Positions 60,996-64,000 of a stretch of DNA of 64,000 nucleotides are shown in pieces. The number at the start of each line of letters is the position of its first letter. Position 1 is the stretch's first letter. A program made the translations under genes and the position numbers. The notes below the pieces were generated by a model. That model was not told where the DNA came from. It was given only the letters and a program-made list of their open reading frames with translations, and searched no databases. The stretch is from Dactylosporangium sp040689395 (GTDB taxonomy: Bacteria > Actinomycetota > Actinomycetes > Mycobacteriales > Micromonosporaceae): positions 11,027-75,026 of the forward strand of contig NZ_JBFAZX010000033.1 of the NCBI RefSeq assembly GCF_040689395.1, written 5' to 3'.

Positions 60996-62550
60996 CTACC
61001 CGAGATGTTTGAGGACGGAGACCGCGAGGTCGCTCGGCCCCGTTCCACCGGTCGGGACCGCACCCGGCTTGACGGGCACGACAGCGGGGCCAAGGAACTG
61101 CATGTTCATACGCATTTTGTTATAAGATACAGGGTTCCCATAGGGGTCTTTCCCGGAATAGTTGACCAGCTCCCATTTCACCGCAACCTTCGGTACGACG
61201 ATCATCTCCTGGCCCGGTTCAGTGTGATACGTACGGATAAGGGTACGCTCAGTGCCTGTCGACTTGGTGAAGGTGTAAGAGAAGGACTCCTCGGCGCTCG
61301 CGCTGAAGCTGCCCGAAACAATGCCAGAGGAGGCGCTGACTTCCGCGGTTAGCGAGCGCGCGTTCGCCAACGAGTCTGACCACTCCGTGGTCTCGGACAC
61401 CGTCACGGATGTCTCAAAGTCTTCTGCGACATAAGGATTACCGAACGGCGCCGACAGCGGTACGTCCTCGAGGGCGAACTGTTGTTCTCCACCAGTCGCG
61501 ACAACCGTCTCTTGGAGATAAGGATTCCCTTCGAGGTAAGGCACGACGAAGTGATTACGGTCTGCGATGCGGGCCTTGGCGGCGCGACGCCTGGCGCATG
61601 CGGAGTCGCAATGTGCCTTGATGTCGTTGTCAATCTTGTCCTGCTGCGCTTTCACCTCTGCCGCATGCGTTCTTCCCTCCAGTTGCACCGCTGCCCAGTT
61701 CTTGAGGCAGTCGCCGGTGCAGTCCGGTCGCCGCCCGGACGGGTCGGACAGGGTGACGGGTGAGTTGCTGGAGTACGCGTAGCCGTTCATGCTCGACGGG
61801 TCCGTCGGGGCGAAGACCGGGTCGACGGAGACGAAGCGGCCCGTCCCGGGGTCGTACTCGCGGGCGCCGACGTGGGTCAGGCCGGTGGCGTCGCGGTCAC
61901 CGCTGACGAAGCCCTTGCTGTTCGGCCAGGCGGGCGTGCCGCCGCGCGGCGTGCCGTAGGGGTTCTGCCGGCGGATGGTGACGGTCTGGATGCCGGCGGT
62001 GATGGCGATGTTCTGCGTGTTTTGGTGGTCGGCGATGAGCCAGGTGACGGCGCCGCCGGTGGTCATCGTGGCCACGGTCTGGCCGGCCCAGGTGTAGTAG
62101 CGGGTGGCGGTGACCGCGCCGGTCGCCTTGGCCCGCTTGAGCTCCATGCTGGGAAGGTACAGGGTGGTGGCGGCCGGGTCGTCGGCGACGAGGCGGGTTC
62201 CGTCGACCGCGTAGATGTACCTGCTCGTGCCGGAGCTGTCCGTCGCGGTGGCGAGGTGGCCCTCGGCGTCCCAGGTCAGCGCCTGGCTGCCGGTCCCGGC
62301 CGGGCAGGTATTGGCGCCGCCGCTGGCCGGGCGGCAGGTGGTGTTGCCGGTGTTGTCGTACTGGTAGTTGAGGGTGGTTGACCCGGCCGTGGTCGAGGTG
62401 ACCGCGTGCGGCCGGGTGCCGCCGGCGACCGGGTAGTTGTAGTTAGTGGTCGTCGTGGCAGCGGCAGTGTGCACCGTCTCGGTCTTGCGGTCGCCGGCGC
62501 TGTCGAACGTCCAGGACTGCCAGTACGGCGCGGGGCCTCCGAGCGCGGAC
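60996..62550 (-). pseudogene. 5'-truncated Rhs-repeat protein with a strand-rich, pore-former-like C-terminus
   Basis: About 518 residues. The first part has YD/Rhs repeats (NYQYDNTGNTTCR; WDAEGHLATATDSSGTSRYI) and the core end TGLTHVGAREYDPGTGRFVS...DP. After it, a toxin-tip region: a charged helical stretch, then alternating Ser/Thr strands (TSVTVSETTEWSDSL; VSGSFSASAEESFSYTFTKS) and MIVVPKVAVKWELV, resembling the ETX/MTX2-aerolysin pattern. The frame ends at 62550, where MbtH-carrier copy 3 begins; its apparent GTG is made by the junction. The Rhs shell and secretion signals are lost. Confidence 0.75.
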
Positions 62551-62565
62551 ACTGAGGAGTACCTC

Positions 62566-62979
62566 GTGGACTACCGCGTCGTGATGAACGCCGACGAACA
62601 ATACTCGGTCTGGGCTGTGGCCGACGACCTGCCGGCCGGCTGGGTCGCCGAGGGCCACAGCGGCAGCCGGGACGAGTGCCTCGAGCACATCGAGCGGGTC
62701 TGGACCGATCAGACTCCAGCCCGCACCCGAATCCGCGCCTGGCTGGCCGGCGCCACCTCACGGGTGAGCGACGGCCGGCTCACACCGGGCGACGTCACCA
62801 CCGCCGACTGCTCGTTCATCGCCATGGGCGTGTCATCGCTGGCGATCGTCCGCCTGGTCGACGCCATCGACATGGAGTACGACGTGGCGGTCGACTTCTC
62901 CCAGCAGGCACTGGACAACCTGGACAACCTGACCGACTTCATCGCGACCGAACGACTCCGCCGCCGAGGGGGTCACTGA
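62566..62979 (+). CDS. MbtH-like protein fused to a carrier protein (copy 3)
   Basis: 137 aa, nearly identical to copy 1 (few changes, for example SFIAM for SFVAM and DFSQQ for DFTQQ), ending RLRRRGGH. Homology begins at 62551, matching 58079, and even includes the NRPS stop codon and the GAGGAG ribosome binding site, so the segment was copied from downstream of the NRPS gene. It is intact and could be translated, but it has no NRPS promoter upstream; it interrupts the Rhs gene on the other strand. Confidence 0.8.
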   Translation: MDYRVVMNADEQYSVWAVADDLPAGWVAEGHSGSRDECLEHIERVWTDQTPARTRIRAWLAGATSRVSDGRLTPGDVTTADCSFIAMGVSSLAIVRLVDAIDMEYDVAVDFSQQALDNLDNLTDFIATERLRRRGGH

Positions 62980-63009
62980 ACCGGTCAGGGTCTGCCTGGG
63001 CCTGCGCCG

Positions 63010-63906
63010 TCAACTACCAGCAGAGGTGACGGGGATGAACTCATACACGGCCTTGTCGCCGTCGAAGCGTTGCACGAAAAGTGTCCGATCGTCCGGGGAG
63101 AGGCTGAGGCGGTAGTACGCGCCGCTGCGCACCTGCTCCACGCGGCCGGACCGGATGTCGATCCGCGAGATGCCTTCCGTGCTGGTCGCGAACAGCGTGC
63201 CGCCGTCCGACGAGGCGACCGCCCAGACCGGGCGCTTCCTGCCGACGAGGTCGTCGCGGATCACGCGGGTTCGGCCGCTCTCCATGTCATGGGCCAGGAT
63301 CCTGTAGTGCGACCGATCGCCGTCGCTGGCGGAGACCGCCGTGTGCAGCAGTTGCTGCTGCCCGTCGACGGTGACCAGCACCAAGGCGCTCACACCGTTG
63401 CCGTGCACGCAGACCGGCCCAAGGTCTACCGGCTCGCTGGTGTAGTCGTGACCGTCCCACCGTAGCCGTTGCACCGTACACGCGTCGGCCTGGAATCCTG
63501 TCGTCATCGTCGGCTCGAAGGCGATCAGCGGGCGGTCGGCGATCGCCCCGGACCGCTTCTCGAACTGCTGGCTCGCCGTGTCGTATACGAATAGCGTGGG
63601 CGTTCCGCATGACAGCACGATGGCGAACCGGTGGTCGTCGACGCGGGCGATCGCGCCGACGTTCAGGTCGATCCAGCACCCGCGCGGCACTCGCATCTTG
63701 TCCGTGTGCAGCTTGCGGTCGGTCCGCAGCAGCTGCCCGGACTCGTTCGCCTGGTGCTGCGCGACGGAATAGACGTGATCGTCACCGAGCCAGACGAACC
63801 CCATCGCGCCCGGCTGCGGCGGCGCCTGCCCGCACGCCGCCGCGCCGGACAGCAGGAGCGTGAGCACGCCGAGCAGCCGGGGAGCACCACTGCGGAAGAT
63901 TTTCAC
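63010..63906 (-). CDS. Lipoprotein, beta-propeller-like
   Basis: 298 aa. Signal MKIFRSGAPRLLGVLTLLLSGAAAC with lipobox AAAC (Cys25). Then strand repeats of the TolB/WD40 kind (GFVWLGDDHVYSVAQ; VWAVASSDGGTLFATSTEGI; YYRLSLSPDDRTLFVQRFDG). Start is GTG 63906. The IS terminus begins directly before it (63909), so the native ribosome binding site and any upstream partner gene have been removed; expression may be lost. Loosely similar in layout to the lipoprotein at 29425. Confidence 0.7.
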   Translation of the reverse strand: MKIFRSGAPRLLGVLTLLLSGAAACGQAPPQPGAMGFVWLGDDHVYSVAQHQANESGQLLRTDRKLHTDKMRVPRGCWIDLNVGAIARVDDHRFAIVLSCGTPTLFVYDTASQQFEKRSGAIADRPLIAFEPTMTTGFQADACTVQRLRWDGHDYTSEPVDLGPVCVHGNGVSALVLVTVDGQQQLLHTAVSASDGDRSHYRILAHDMESGRTRVIRDDLVGRKRPVWAVASSDGGTLFATSTEGISRIDIRSGRVEQVRSGAYYRLSLSPDDRTLFVQRFDGDKAVYEFIPVTSAGS

Positions 63907-63908
63907 TA

Positions 63909-64000
63909 GGGCCTGTCTGATGGATCATGGTTGACGGCGGTCGGGTTTCGCGCGGAGCCAGATGATGATCGAGGCGATCCCGACCGTTGCCTCGTAACGG
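63909..64000 (-). mobile_element. End of an IS5-type insertion sequence
   Basis: Begins GGGCCTGTCTGATGGATCA, typical of actinomycete IS5-group terminal inverted repeats, next to CTAG. It continues into a transposase 3' end and runs off the window. Confidence 0.65.
63925..64000 (-). CDS. IS5 family transposase, C-terminal end (partial)
   Basis: The minus strand encodes RYEATVGIASIIIWLRAKPD then RRQP and a stop at 63925-63927, matching the conserved end of IS5-group DDE transposases (RYxAxVxIASIxIWLR). The rest of the gene lies outside the window. Its stop falls within the likely inverted repeat region, as in compact IS elements. Confidence 0.7.
   Translation of the reverse strand, partial: RYEATVGIASIIIWLRAKPDRRQP

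Overview
The window is very GC-rich throughout, with frequent GTG starts, tight ATGA/GTGA start-stop overlaps, WYL and MocR regulators and mycobacterial-type metal genes. This points to a filamentous actinomycete, possibly of the Micromonosporaceae; the genus cannot be fixed from the sequence. No rRNA, tRNA or CRISPR array was seen.

Layout. (1) 0-4.6 kb: a WYL regulator, a YdeI-like protein, and a cmtR-ctpG pair for Cd/Pb sensing and efflux with a clear operator. (2) 4.6-13.6 kb: a translationally coupled minus-strand operon (permease, two DUF1989 proteins, 'urea' carboxylase, allophanate hydrolase) with a divergent TetR gene. The gene set fits guanidine breakdown (guanidine to carboxyguanidine to allophanate to ammonia and CO2) better than plain urea use. 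(3) 13.7-36 kb: mixed accessory genes: a solute-binding/VWA lipoprotein-like protein, an Hsp70-like protein, a SMI1/KNR4 protein, a secreted GH20 hexosaminidase with two CBM6 modules, pantothenate kinase, a MORN/HEAT-like composite, SnoaL, HD, VOC, WYL and APH proteins, a small alarmone synthetase, a methyltransferase, P450 and a hotdog thioesterase. Several gene remnants and a 129-bp direct repeat lie between them. (4) 36-58.5 kb: a MocR regulator, a TetR regulator with twin palindromic operators, a DUF3050 haem-oxygenase-like protein, a free condensation domain, and then one long coupled operon. That operon encodes an acyl/aminoacyl-AMP ligase, a C-PCP protein, a 2-oxoacid dehydrogenase E1alpha/E1beta/E2 set, a C-A-PCP-C-A-PCP NRPS, a C-A-PCP-TE-MFS NRPS and an MbtH-carrier protein fusion. 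A-domain codes read by eye suggest Gly, an unassigned (possibly basic) residue, and Ser. The thioesterase has Cys in place of the nucleophilic Ser. The E1/E2 set plus a free carrier resembles systems that feed a two-carbon acyl unit into NRPS lines. (5) 58.5-64 kb: a disturbed region in which pieces of the MbtH-carrier gene are repeated twice more and have cut into minus-strand Rhs/polymorphic-toxin tails. Each surviving tail is followed by a lipoprotein gene. An IS5-type transposase end closes the window.

The most novel-looking material is the NRPS/PDH-like operon with its MbtH-carrier fusion, Cys-thioesterase and built-in exporter, together with the segmental copying of the MbtH-carrier gene into a toxin-tail/lipoprotein locus.
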